A stretch of 64,000 nucleotides of DNA from Protea cynaroides (GCA_028583415.1 CM053269.1:46533888-46597887), one strand, 5' to 3'. Numbered from the stretch's first letter, positions 24,001-32,310 are shown. Program-made: numbers and translations. Notes: generated by a model not told the origin, from the letters alone.

Positions 24001-25170
24001 CGAGCCCAGTTGAAGATATGGAAGATTGAACCCCTGACTTACCGCAGCTTCTGAGAACTTTGTAGACGAGTTCAGATGCAATGTTGATTTCAAGTTTCTT
24101 GAGGGTTCGTTCCATGTAGAAATCACGGTGAACGATGTTGGAGATGTGGTGGATGGCAGCGAAGTAATCATCATTGGAGGCTCTGCTTGGTTTTCTCCAT
24201 GGAAACTATTGTCTTCGTGTTGGCAAGGTTTAGAAGTTAGGTTTTGAGAGACCAGAAGACATTGGTTGTTGAAGACGAAGACATAGGGACGGATTGGTGT
24301 TTATCAAACATGTTTTTGCTCTAAAAAAAAAAAAAAAAAAAACTGGGAGTAAAAAATTTGCTCCAGAGGCAGATTAAGGAATCTGGAGACAGAGAGTTAT
24401 CAAACAGGGCCTTAATGTTAGATACCAACTGTTGCATAAATCCAAGTAAGATTTCCCTGAAAGGTCTACAGTGTCTTTGCCTCCAGAACATATATATCCC
24501 AGAGTGGGTAGTAAAATGATGAAACCAGAGATTACATGAACACTGAAATTGATAATTAGAGATTCTCTATGCCCCCACTCCATACGCTGTATTGGAGGAG
24601 TTCGGTTTCTCTGCTTCCAGAGCCTAAATAACAAGGTCTGGGTTGTAAATGATGGAAAAGATCAAAGCACTAAAACTGTGGCTTGGTGTCGCTGACCAAG
24701 AGGAGTAATTTTCTGTTAGAAAAAAGGATCGAGACTGGTCTAATCCATTCGGACCTAAAATTTATAATTATAAAGTTTTCTGTTCTTCATTGCCTACCCA
24801 GCTGTACTGATTACATAAATGCTTGTTTCGGTTAATTCAGTGATTCAATAAAATTTTATTTATAATTTGAAGAGAAAAGAAAAAAAAAGTAGACTCAAGA
24901 ACTACGATACAAATAAAAGAACAAATCCAAAGCAATAAAACACAGTCAAGCACACGTACATGGGCAAGATTCGCAATGGCAAATCGATGCAACTGCATCA
25001 TCACCCTCTACATCTGCTCCTTCATTGCAAGAAGAATCCTGCAGAGCCCGGCAACTCTTGCAACTTTTCAGCACTTTCTTAAGGCGCTTATACTCCACAT
25101 GCGAGCATTTAACCAGGAATCGCTCCTGCTCTCCTTGAAGATACTCAGTAAATGTCTGTCCAAACTTCAT
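5913..25170 (-). CDS. SPX-RING E3 ubiquitin ligase, NLA/BAH1-like (six exons)
   Basis: I assembled six exons with GT-AG borders: 25170-24960, 20219-19975, 19875-19627, 19533-19396, 6151-6093 and 6024-5913. They sum to 1014 nt, an uninterrupted 337-codon frame plus stop, which is close to the usual length of about 335 residues for this family. Residues 1 to about 160 form an SPX domain: it starts MKFGQTFTEYLQ, has the family motif CPLCD across exons 1/2, and has the KKYDK helix at the end of exon 2. A C3HC4 RING follows with C231, C234, C246, H248, C251, C254, C276 and C279, all present. The C-terminal part has the family's YWKERL and conserved tail. Known members (NLA, BAH1-like/RF178) ubiquitinate phosphate or nitrate transporters, with SPX binding inositol phosphates, and act at membranes with an E2 partner; that role here is inferred from the family. 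The gene looks intact although introns 1 and 4 are 4.7 and 13.2 kb and full of transposons. The NLA versus BAH1-like subgroup is not settled. Confidence 0.93.
6093..6151 (-). CDS. BAH1-like exon 5 (small exon beyond the giant intron)
   Basis: This 59-nt exon encodes VGVYANSVYMMELDLLLKN plus two bases of an Arg codon. That is exactly the stretch that follows the RING in this family. It lies 13,244 bp from exon 4 and only 68 bp from exon 6. The acceptor is GTGCACAG and the donor GTGAGC. Recognition rests on homology and on perfect phase compatibility on both sides. Confidence 0.9.
8086..9470 (+). pseudogene. LINE remnant: zf-RVT and RNase H region with poly(A)-like end
   Basis: Successive broken frames encode plant LINE pol pieces in order: a zf-RVT type segment (LLTNDRFSAEGV, then ESLFHLFRECAYSLKAWDRL), a linker (FLWVERNA), and an RNase H start (WLKLNVD, then GAGVVFRDHSGEVVMAFGN, then FEAEVRAFIADA). 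At least three frameshifts or stops separate them. The 3' end is A-rich at about 9450-9470. The element is 5'-truncated and non-functional. Confidence 0.75.
9981..10859 (-). repeat. LTR A (A/D subtype)
   Basis: This is an 879-bp LTR with minus-strand ends TGATGCAG and CCATCA. On the minus strand it carries a TATAAATA at 10484-10477 and a hairpin at 10413-10382. CACGTG-centred palindromes in U3 lie at 10743-10766 and 10777-10790. It shares the GTAGCAGCAAGTCAGCAAAG block with LTR D but not with B or C. Confidence 0.88.
10860..11281 (-). pseudogene. TR-GAG internal 1: acidic C-terminal region of unknown function
   Basis: Downstream of the knuckle the minus strand encodes an acidic segment (DNSDHSSDEDHGVMEK) and then a tail ending HHYKTRGRVLFKWGG just before the PPT. 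The same region follows gag in internal 2, so it belongs to the element. The GRVLFKWGG end loosely recalls chromodomain-like integrase tails, which would make this a gag joined to the end of a deleted pol. That is inference only. Confidence 0.6.
11330..12384 (-). pseudogene. TR-GAG internal 1: gag (Retrotrans_gag, CCHC knuckle), broken
   Basis: Gag begins MAEESSNFPNQ at 12384. A duplicated 11-bp TTGGCATTAGG block near 12175 shifts the frame, and a stop follows LPRSL near 11807. The central part has the Retrotrans_gag signature (FQDWLNALDDYFDW, then GGARDWWRNYEYS). The last frame contains the intact zinc knuckle CYHCNAYGHFARDC. Gag would form the particle; this copy cannot be made full length. 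Confidence 0.85.
12399..13280 (-). repeat. LTR B (B/C subtype)
   Basis: This is an 882-bp LTR with the same ends, hairpin (12802-12833) and U3 palindrome (13164-13187) as LTR A. Instead of the A/D block it carries a TCAAGGGAACTCAATGGATC block shared only with LTR C. Confidence 0.88.
13281..13702 (-). pseudogene. TR-GAG internal 2: acidic C-terminal region
   Basis: This is homologous to 10860-11281. An acidic SSDEDHGVMEK segment is followed by a frame break near 13420 and then the HHYKTHGRVLFKWGG tail ahead of the PPT. No known domain was recognised. Confidence 0.6.
13805..14792 (-). pseudogene. TR-GAG internal 2: gag, broken
   Basis: Gag starts MAEESSNFPNQ at 14792, directly after the PBS. 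It is open to YEYSLMES and then broken by a small deletion and a stop (AAGGAATAA) near 14265-14310. It resumes as KEKYLPRSFQRRLHDQLNN. The zinc knuckle has lost its last cysteine (GHFARDY in place of GHFARDC), so RNA binding by this copy would be impaired even if it were translated. Confidence 0.85.
14807..15693 (-). repeat. LTR C (B/C subtype)
   Basis: This is an 887-bp LTR. The U3 palindrome has decayed by one change at the CpG (TTTATGTGAA in place of TTCACGTGAA). The end reads GCGTCA rather than GCATCA. It abuts LTR D directly with no internal sequence between. Confidence 0.88.
15694..16536 (-). repeat. LTR D (A/D subtype), missing 37 bp at its 5'-LTR edge
   Basis: This 843-bp LTR starts at CCCACTTTGCTACAAGATCT, which corresponds to position 38 of LTR A. 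It keeps the hairpin (about 16060-16091) and the U3 palindrome (16420-16443). The right border carries the GTATA target duplication. Confidence 0.88.
16923..18191 (+). mobile_element. Solo LTR 1 (TGATGC clade), nested in TRIM copy 1
   Basis: The 1269-bp segment begins TGATGCAATATTG and ends CTTTCCATCA. It sits between GAAAT and GAAAC, a 4/5 target duplication, and splits the TRIM LTR exactly. Near its start it carries TGTTCACGTGAACA. Downstream are a TATA-like TATGAATA (17303) and a decayed hairpin beginning GGTTGAGTCTC (17370). It encodes nothing. Confidence 0.8.
18364..18600. other. Intron sequence without a recognised exon
   Basis: A minus-strand frame near 18364-18548 starts right after an AG and reads EMHLNSNLWEEV. 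It was tested as the post-RING exon but lacks the family sequence and ends in an unrelated tail, so it is left as intron. Confidence 0.6.
19396..19533 (-). CDS. BAH1-like exon 4 (RING core)
   Basis: This is 46 codons in phase 0. It encodes DTLFNPYALSCGHLFC through CPICRE, which holds the remaining six zinc ligands. The donor after GAG is GTACAT and opens the 13.2-kb intron 4. Immediate read-through would add a short wrong tail, so distal exons are required. Confidence 0.94.
19627..19875 (-). CDS. BAH1-like exon 3 (linker and first RING cysteines)
   Basis: This is 83 codons in phase 0 between acceptor CTCTGTAG and donor GTAAAA. It encodes the conserved LLQSPWLIELGAFYIN linker and ends with LTCAVCL, which supplies the first two zinc ligands of the RING. 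Confidence 0.93.
19975..20219 (-). CDS. BAH1-like exon 2 (SPX core)
   Basis: The acceptor TTTTGTAG precedes 20219 and the donor GTAATC follows 19975. The 245 nt encode CDQMFFSELMKEAS through KKYDK, the central and C-terminal SPX helices. Exit phase is 0. Confidence 0.93.
21323..22295 (+). mobile_element. TRIM-like LTR element (copy 2)
   Basis: The left LTR (21323-21650) and right LTR (about 21997-22295) flank a 346-bp internal region. That region opens with the PBS TGGTATCAAAGC and closes with the PPT CTTGAGGGGGGA. The LTRs share ATTTTGTTAC ends and the AAGTAGTTAGTGCTAGTTTC start; the right LTR lacks a short internal duplication. GAAAT and AAAAT flank it as an imperfect target duplication. 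The internal region holds a CTA/CTG-rich tract and no protein. It is inserted antisense to the BAH1-like gene. Confidence 0.82.
23350..24411. mobile_element. PIF/Harbinger-like TIR element carrying a PPR gene fragment
   Basis: The left end GGCCCCATTTGATAACTCTC is mirrored on the right by the reverse complement GGCCCTGTTTGATAACTCTC. The flanks CTA and TTA suggest a 3-bp TWA-type duplication. Inside, the minus strand carries PPR sequence. There is no transposase, so it is a non-autonomous Pack-type element. It sits inside intron 1 of the BAH1-like gene. Confidence 0.7.
23640..24177 (-). pseudogene. Captured PPR-protein fragment
   Basis: The minus strand reads DDYFAAIHHISNIVHRDFYM, then an interrupted segment with a frameshift and stops, then MWKVVEQMKKQELALTLETF, YGKHGL, ALCEVKNFEGAYALIRWM and KRTYAIHVNGWCSAGKLNEA. 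This order matches a plant mitochondrial PPR protein (I recall At5g18390-like). Around 30 residues between YGKHG and ALCEV are deleted, and 5' and 3' parts are absent. It is a gene fragment copied by the surrounding element, not a functional gene. Confidence 0.75.
24960..25170 (-). CDS. BAH1-like exon 1 (SPX N-terminus)
   Basis: This exon encodes 70 codons plus one base from the ATG at 25170. The start is chosen because MKFGQTF matches the conserved SPX N-terminus. The donor is the strong GTACGT immediately after 24960. The extra T is completed by TG from exon 2, giving Leu in the CPLCD motif. Confidence 0.93.
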
Positions 25171-25560
25171 CCTCCGCAGCTACAACAGTAACGCCAGAGG
25201 GAAAAAAAAACCAGGTCCCTTCAAATTGGAGAGCTCGGATGCATTCCAAATCCCTAGTATAATGGAAATCCAGTAATGGGGAAGGAGAATAATCGGATTT
25301 CTGAGAGAGGGAATCGATCTTTGGATTCCATGCGAATAAGTCACAATGACAGCTACGTCCGAAGTTAATTTGGGTACCCACGACCCATAATTGGAATTGG
25401 GGATTGTCACTGTCAGCAGATCGCTTAAATCGTATACTATCTCGCGTCGCCGCGAAAACTCGGCCGTTTGAAGGACGGAGTCCTGATTGCATGCGACACA
25501 CGTGTATGAAGTTCACTCAACCATGATCTACGATGACGCTATCTTATTATATTCAGGCAT
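25171..25560 (-). promoter_or_regulatory. Probable 5' UTR and promoter of the BAH1-like gene
   Basis: This lies immediately upstream of the exon 1 ATG. It is richer in GC than its surroundings and free of recognised repeats, as expected for a promoter-proximal segment. An ORF reading through from 25516 is in a different frame from the SPX start and has no family resemblance, so it is treated as UTR. No TATA box was assigned. Confidence 0.35.
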
Positions 25561-25744
25561 ACATTCGTTGACCCAGTTCATCCAGTTGTTTGTTTGACTT
25601 TCAGTTGGAATTTAAAACAATGCCAACCCGGTCAATATTATTTGAACCGTAATACTGTATTGGTACCCATAGCCGTGCGATCATGGCCGGAGAAACTGGA
25701 CGATATGAGAGGTCATGTTTTATAAACCATTCCTCCTGTTTTTA

Positions 25745-26486
25745 AGCCCCGTTTTATAACACTCCAGCTCCCTACTTCTTAGCTCTGGAACTAATCCAGA
25801 GTAGAATGGTGATTGATAAACACGGTTCAAGTTTTGACTCCCATGGAGGGAACCGTTCCAAAAATGTTTCTGGGAACTAAAAAACTGGAGTTAAAAAACT
25901 TACTTCTCTTGCTCTGGAACTATTACCACTACTAACTGTCATCACCACCACCACTAGCACTGCCATCATCACCACCACCCCTCCACCGCCACCATCTCTA
26001 CCACCACCCACCACCCACAGTCGCCATCACCACCACCACCACCCACCACTTACCACCGATGCCGCCACCACCACCTACCACCTTCCACCATCACCGCCAC
26101 CACCACCCACCACTTTCCACCATCACTGCCACCACCACCACCACCACTGTCGCCACCACTACCTACCCACCATCTACCACCACTGCCACCACTGCCGCCA
26201 CCGCCACCACTGTCGCCGCCACCACCCACCAGCACTGTCGCCGCACCACCACCACTACCACCACCCCCCCCACCGCCACCAACACCACCACCACCACCCC
26301 CCACCGCCACCAACACCACCACCACCACCACCATCAAACAACATTCTGGAAACATAGTCTTTTGATTTTGGAGCAACGTTATCAAACAGCATTCTATTCC
26401 AAAAATCCTAACCTTGGAGAATAAGTAGAAAACGATTCCATACCAGAAGTAGCTCCATGGGAACTGAAGTGTTATCAAACGGGGCC
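25745..26486. mobile_element. PIF/Harbinger-like TIR element filled with a CCA repeat
   Basis: The left end AGCCCCGTTTTATAACACTC pairs with the right end GGCCCCGTTTGATAACACTT (reverse complement). TTA flanks both sides (25742-25744 and 26487-26489). The ends match the PPR-carrying element at 23350. The middle is an expanded CCA/CCG tract. Confidence 0.7.
25926..26336. repeat. (CCA)n-type imperfect microsatellite, about 410 bp
   Basis: Nearly all triplets are ACC, CCG or CAC variants. Long ORFs across it (poly-Gly/Val on the minus strand, poly-Thr/His/Pro on the plus strand) are products of the repeat and are not annotated as genes. Confidence 0.92.
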
Positions 26487-27012
26487 TTAGTATGAAGAAC
26501 GTAAATGAATTTTTAGGATGCATGGGGAATTCGAATAAGGGAAGTGAATTTTTTAAATATGAAAAAAAAAAACATTTGTAATCATTATAACAGTTCTTAT
26601 CACATGAGTATCCATCTAACTCCAAATCACATTCCATATTAGCTTTTAGGGAAATTTTCAGTCACCACCAAAAAAGAATTGATCAAATCATTTACCATTT
26701 AAGTTGTTTAAAAAGATCACTTACTAGTTACTACCCAAGTTAGACAAATATTAATCCATTTGCCGATGGATAAAAGTTAAAATTATGTGTGAACGTTTAT
26801 ACCCTTGTCATTTTAAACCAAAATAAAAAAAAAAAAAAAAGAGAAACTAAAACAAATGATTATACCGGTGTGCAGGCATTTGGGGGGATTTCTAATTTTT
26901 GCAGCATTGACGATGATGAGCTCCATGGAAATTCCAGAAGGTCGAGGTTTTATCTCCGGTTTCTCAAGATGAACCTTTGTTTTCAGCATTACAAATTTCT
27001 CCATTACTAAAA

Positions 27013-28643
27013 GAAAAAATTTCATCTAACCCTCAAAAACTATGTCAAATTCGATCTAACCCCCAATAATTTCAAGTCTCATCTACCACCCAAAAAGTTT
27101 CCAAATGTCTCATCTACCACCAAAAAATTTTCCACCGTTAGTCAAAGAGACCCTATCCATTAGTAGAGTCTCGTTAGTCGATGACGTAAGCACTATTTGA
27201 AAAATCTTGAGACGATAATACCCTTATTCTCAAATAGAAAGACCATTTTACCCCTATTGAACCATCATCCACAACCCTCATTCTCCCCAATCCTGCAACC
27301 ATTCAGACTCTCCGCCAAGCTTACGCCTTCAACGCCTCCTCCACCGCCGCCGCTAGTCCTCATCCTCCTCCACCTCCACAAATCTGGTTTCATCGCTCTT
27401 ATTTTTCTTCTAGTTTTATCGATATCTTCTAAAGAACATTGCACTCTCTCTTTCTCTTCTCGCAGCTTCTCCTTGGTGCTTAGGAGAAATGAAAAGTAAA
27501 AAATTCGGTTGGTGAATTGAAATATCCTATTTTACCTAATCCTGTGAAGTGACAAAAACTAACAGATTTTTCAAAGAAGATGATGGATATAGTGTTAGCA
27601 GAGATTTTTCTGATAATTGATTTGGGAATTTTTGCATTCGTTGCTTCAATTCTCTGTTCTGTTGCTTTCTTGTACAATGCCAAGGTCGTCTCTTAAGAGC
27701 CAAATATAGGTATTTTCCTTTCAAATTTCTGTTTCATTTAGGATGAAAATTGAAGAGAAGGTTGTTACTTTTCCTTTCAGGGGTTTATTTATTTATGTTT
27801 TCTTATGCTTAGGGGTTCCCCCTCACCGTTCTCCTCTTTGAATTCCCCTGTTGCCGTATAGTCTCTGGTCAGGTGGATTTAGAGGTTTTTAGAGTAAGGA
27901 GCTGGATAGGGGATCAGAATCCGTTTGGGACCAACTTTGTTTTTTATGTTTTTTTTTACTTTGCCATTTTAGGATCGCCCTCTGCAACCCTTGTCGATTC
28001 TGTTGCTGATCAGGATCGACTTCGGATTGGCCGGTTTGATCCTCAAATCACTAATCTCATCCAACCAATTCTCCGTCGCTGCAACCACTACAATCGAACC
28101 CATGAAGATCTCTTCTCCGCCGGAGAAGCCACTCTTCTTCGAACCCTTGTTCTCCACCGCTGCAACCTTCGAACAACCAAGCCCTTGAAGCCCTCTTCTC
28201 CGGCGCTGCAACCTTGAAGGAAGGCACCTCTCCCGATGCCCAAATTGCCGCTGCCAGTTCTTTGCTAAACCTCGCCACAGATCAAGAAAGGGTTTGTATC
28301 ATCTCCGGTGAGCTTGGGATTCGGTTGATTGTGCAGATCCTCTTTGTGGGAGAATAAAAAAAATAGGTCTATTTTTGCTTGAGAATGTCTTATCAAAGGG
28401 TTAAAAAAATAATTTGGATTGTGAAAGTGATAAAAGGAATTAGTAATTTTATCTCAATTTAATGTTTTTTAATTTCAAATACAAAGGGTAGAAATGTCTT
28501 ATCACACTTTCAGTCAAGTCTGTCAGCTAAATGGGACCGATTGAAGTTTATGCAAACCATTTGGGTGGTAGATGAGATTTTTGAAATTATTGGGGGTTAG
28601 ATCAAATTTGACATAGTTTTTGGGGGTTAGATGAAATTTTTTC
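27013..28643. mobile_element. Mutator-like element, inner, perfect 9-bp TSD, possible Pack-MULE
   Basis: The terminal inverted repeats begin GAAAAAATTTCATCTAACCC on the left and mirror on the right. TTACTAAAA is directly repeated at 27004-27012 and 28644-28652. The interior (about 27.25-28.35 kb) is GC-richer and includes gene-like sequence. It encodes no transposase. Confidence 0.85.
28172..28352 (+). pseudogene. Captured gene fragment resembling an armadillo repeat
   Basis: A plus-strand frame in the inner MULE reads QALEALFSGAATLKEG, then PDAQIAAASSLLNLATDQER and ELGIRLIVQILF before a stop. The pattern of small and hydrophobic residues resembles plant ARM-repeat proteins. The fragment lacks a start and is cut off by MULE sequence. 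The parent gene was not identified. Confidence 0.4.
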
Positions 28644-29363
28644 TTACTAAAATTATCCAGAAATTCATTTCTTTGTTTGTTCGATGTTTGGATTAGGTCA
28701 ATTCTAGGGGCTTTCATGACCATTAACAAACCCAGCAAATTGTTTCCTATGAGTTCAAGAACTCAGATCCTCCATGATTCTTTCTGAGACTCTATATTTT
28801 ATCATGCGAATCCATCTGAAACCAGATGTAATTTGGGAAAAAACGGAGTTTTCCCCAACTGAAACATTTAAAAATCAGAAACCAGAAAGCTTACTCTATT
28901 CTTCCTATTCTATTCTTCCTATTCCTTTCTAGTTCTCTTTAGATTATGTGAGTCAACCCCGCCTACGATTTCATCCTTCAAACTCGGGCCTAATTGGATC
29001 GTCTCTAATGTTGTGTTTGATTGCCCACAAATGTAGAGTTAGTTCAAATTTGAACCATTAAAGGAAACATCATTTGGGGGAATTTCTAATTTTTTTTGCA
29101 AGTAGCTGAAAAAAGAGAAGGAATGGTGAAAAAAACAAGAAAGGTAAATTGGACTTTTTCCCTTACAAAAAAAAAATACTATTGTCATTCAAGTATTTTG
29201 TAACGGCTGACTTCAGCAACTAACGGCTCTGTTAATTGCTTTTGGATCTTTTTGATAAAAGTTTGTCTAACTTGGGAGGTAGGCGATTTTTTTAAACAAC
29301 TTGAGTGGTAAGTGATTTGGTCAATTCTTTTAGGGTGGTAGCTGAAAATTTTCCTAGTTTTTA

Positions 29364-30870
29364 TGTCATACCTCATTTTGCATCCCAATCCCTTGCATTT
29401 GAGATGTAAAATAAATTTTATATCTTTGTCGCAACAAATCGATGGTCTTCAGCTCGCTCAAATGTCTTGCACAAGGATATGAAAAAAAATTGTGTAATGG
29501 TCAGGTTTGGTAACCCTCAAACCACTCTGATTCTTAAGTCAATTCAGTGGGCAAGCAGTATGGAAGAGACACAAGTGTGCATGCTCCTTTGTCAAAAAGG
29601 ATTCAGGCATAAATCTCAGCTAAAACTCTAAGTGTAATATTCAGTGTGTAAAATTGTTTGTGTATTTACCTTTACTTACTACAGACATATAGGTTAGTGG
29701 TGGCCTCAATTGGAAGGTGTAACGTCTTGCCTGATAAGGCAAGATATTATCACAGGCAGTGTAGATCACGCTGAAGATTAGATAGATATTTCCATATGCC
29801 GACCCAAGGCAAATCTCCAAGCTGTATTTCCCTGAGTACACATTCCAGAGATTGCTCCTGGATATGAAGTCGGTAGAGACATTCCTTAATAGGAGAGATA
29901 TCCTGGATAAGGTTTCCAGTCATACATGACGAGCTCCAAGGCATACTTGTAATGTAGATGAGACTTTGAGCTCCGAGATAGATCTTGTCAATGGATGAGG
30001 CTCCGAGGCCTAAGACTTGATGTCGGCCATGGGTGAGGCTCCGAGGTACAAGGCTAGACCTCGGCGGTGTTGCCTCTCGAGGTCTTTGGCTACTTTCTGA
30101 GGTTGACCTCGGAGACTTTAGAAACGGAGGGCTCTATGCCTTTCTTGGACGACTTCTTCGGTTGAGCTTGTGCCCACGTGGCATGATACTATTGGAGGGA
30201 TGTAATCCCCATAACAATATCTAATAAGTATCATTACTAAATATAGTAAATAATGAAGGTAGTCTGCGCATTTAATATTGTATTATATCGATCAAAATTT
30301 CTTTTTAAAGTATAAAATTTTCAGTTCCATTATCTTTAGTTTCTTCTGCAACAAAGTTGAATCCTTTCGATAAATCCAAAAAAAAGAAAAAGAAAAAAGG
30401 AAAATAATTTCCCTGAATGGTAGTTGTCAAGAATCAAGATAGCAATTCAACAATAGCAAAAGAAACATCCACTCCGAGGCCTAAATTTTTGTGGATAATA
30501 GACCTCATAGGATCCTACCCACGTGTTAAGTTTCAGTTCAAAATGTCGATATGGTAAAATAAAGCCTTGAAAAATTCAGGATTACGAAAGAATGCAAAGT
30601 AGTGCACAAAGTATCAGACATAAATGATAATGCGGGTAAATAACCGGGATATGGATGGATTTGAGTTTGAAATTTGGCAAGTGTCATACCCAAGTCATCC
30701 ACTGTGCATCCAATAGTTGTAATTGCCAAATCATTTTGCCATGTGCTAAAATCAAGTGTGCCACTGGGATAAGCTTACTTGCGACTCTGCGCTGTATCAT
30801 GAAGTGGCAAATTTCCAAGATTGATAACTGTACATATTAGAAATAGTGATAGTTAGAGAGGGGGCGAAAC
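29364..30870. other. Intergenic, no gene recognised; probable LTR scrap at 29.9-30.2 kb
   Basis: The 29.95-30.2 kb part is GC-richer and repeats GAGGCTCCGAGG and CCTCGGAG-type words, typical of a degraded gypsy LTR, but no borders were found. The rest is AT-rich without domain-bearing ORFs. Confidence 0.4.
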
Positions 30871-30881
30871 TTAATTAGTAA

Positions 30882-31274
30882 GAACGGTGTAATGTTTATC
30901 GGTACGATTCAAGATATTAGTATAAATAAAAAATTGAAGTGACTATTAATCGGTTCTTAATTCTCAAATCAAAATCAAATCGATTACCAATGGAATTATC
31001 AGTTTTAGTTAATCAGTTCACTAATGATTTCTTACTCGGTTTCTTATCGGTTCCACAAATGGTTTGTGAACAGTTCAATCCCCTTCATTTCTATCGTTTT
31101 CGATTTTACTGGTTTTTAATTGGTTTACCAGCTTACTAATCGATTTGGAACCACCGGTTTTCAGTTCAAAACCAAAACTGATGTCATTTTCTTTATCGTA
31201 TATAATCGGTTCAGTTTGGTTTTTAACAGTTGATTTTGATTCGATTTGATGGTTTCCGTTCAATATTGTCACCC
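30882..31274. mobile_element. Small hAT-like or MULE MITE with direct flanking repeat
   Basis: TTAATTAGTAA occurs directly on both sides (30871-30881 and 31275-31285). The ends GGTGTAATGTTTATCGGT and GGTGACAATATTGAACGG (reverse complement) are weak inverted repeats. The body is rich in TCGGTT/AATCGG words. The superfamily is uncertain because the duplication is longer than the usual 8 or 9 bp. Confidence 0.5.
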
Positions 31275-31893
31275 TTAATTAGTAACAGATATATAGTTGC
31301 ATTGTATTTAAAGGATGGGAAACAATCCTACTACTAAAAATGCCTTAAAAAAATGCAGATGCCTTCAAAAACTAGATGGGACTTAATCCCTGTGATATGG
31401 TTAACATTGGAAAGATGCTCTCCCCATAATATATTTCAATACATGATAGTTCTTAGTCACCATATTTCATATATACCACACTTCAATCCTATCTATCTCA
31501 AGTGATATTTATCATGAAATTACAAACCTAAGTCGGAAAATGTAATATCACCTCTTCCCAAAAAAATAAAAAATGTAATATCACCCAAACTTTACGAAGA
31601 TTCAAGTATCTGGCCAGTGTCAGTTTCGGGTTTTTTAGGGTTACCCAAAGGGTCAAAACATGTTCAATAAGATATTTGGGTTGGGCTGCACTGTACGTGT
31701 TAGTTAATTGGTTGGTTTATATCGATTTGTTATCGGCCTGGTTTAATGGACTCTTATCAATCCACTATAGGTTTAGTTTCGGTTCATTATATGTATATAT
31801 ATATAAAAAAATGATTAATGGTTCTATCGGGCCATTATCGAGCAAGTTCAGTGTTGATTTCCTACATATATTTTAAAAAAATATTGGCTTAAT

Positions 31894-32027
31894 TGATTGC
31901 AACCTAGGTGATTACGGGTTTGAATACGAAAACAATCTCTCCATGTTGTAGGGATAAGCCTGTGTAGATTCTGCCCCTCCCCAGACCCTGCCATAGCAAA
32001 GCCTTGTGCATTGCGACGCCCTTTTTG
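31894..32027 (+). mobile_element. Au-type SINE, 5'-truncated, TSD TTGGCTTAAT
   Basis: The body carries hallmarks of plant Au SINEs: a B-box-like GGTTTGAATAC, AACAATCTCTCC, TCTGCCCCTCCCCAGACCC, GCCTTGTGCATTG and an end in CGCCCTTTTTG. TTGGCTTAAT is repeated at 31884-31893 and 32028-32037. It is tRNA-derived and would depend on a LINE for mobility. The A-box region is mostly missing. Confidence 0.82.
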
Positions 32028-32261
32028 TTGGCTTAATAGGCTCTTATCGGGTCATTATTGGGTTGGTTCGATTTTACTCTTATTGGTGTGATTTAATTCG
32101 AGCTTATCAATTGTTTCCATCCAGTTTCAATTTTTCATTAGACTTTAAAAGCACAACCTAAATCAGTTTCAATTTGATCCAGATAGAATCAGATTCAATT
32201 TTGGTTTTTGATTTGGCCCCAATTTTAACATCCCGTGTCGTCAAAACTTTTAACTTGCTAA

Positions 32262-32304
<43 letters not shown>
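32262..32304. repeat. (CA)n(TA)n microsatellite
   Basis: A CA run is followed directly by a TA run. Similar simple repeats are (TG)n at 35019-35038 and (TA)n at 40866-40889. Confidence 0.95.

Positions 32305-32310
<6 letters not shown>

Larger units (their letters stand above)
20220..24959 (-). other. BAH1-like intron 1, 4.7 kb, with two transposons
   Basis: No host coding sequence was recognised here apart from a captured PPR fragment. The intron holds a TRIM-like element (21323-22295) and a TIR element with PPR sequence (23350-24411). The remainder, about 20.22-21.32 and 22.30-23.35 kb, is AT-rich unique-looking intron sequence. A possible small TIR element at about 21.06-21.25 kb was too weak to call. 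Confidence 0.85.
26649..29354. mobile_element. Mutator-like element, outer, with 9-bp TSD
   Basis: The terminal inverted repeats read GGGAAATTTTCAGTCACCAC on the left and GGAAAATTTTCAGCTACCAC on the right in reverse complement, continuing for about 100 bp. The flanks TAGCTTTTA (26640-26648) and TAGTTTTTA (29355-29363) agree at 8 of 9 positions. It belongs to the same family as 2439-3487. It is interrupted by another MULE at 27013-28643. Confidence 0.8.

Noticed and set aside
23350..24411. hAT assignment for the GGCCCC-ended elements
   Set aside because: No 8-bp duplication was present at this element or at 25745-26486; 3-bp TTA/CTA fits better.
25145..25516. 123-codon ORF overlapping the E3 ligase start
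   Set aside because: It is out of frame with the SPX exon and shows no homology; most likely 5' UTR.
26050..26637. 195-codon Gly/Val-rich minus-strand ORF and the plus-strand Thr/His/Pro ORF
   Set aside because: They are translations of the CCA microsatellite inside a TIR element, with no signal, domain or splice support.
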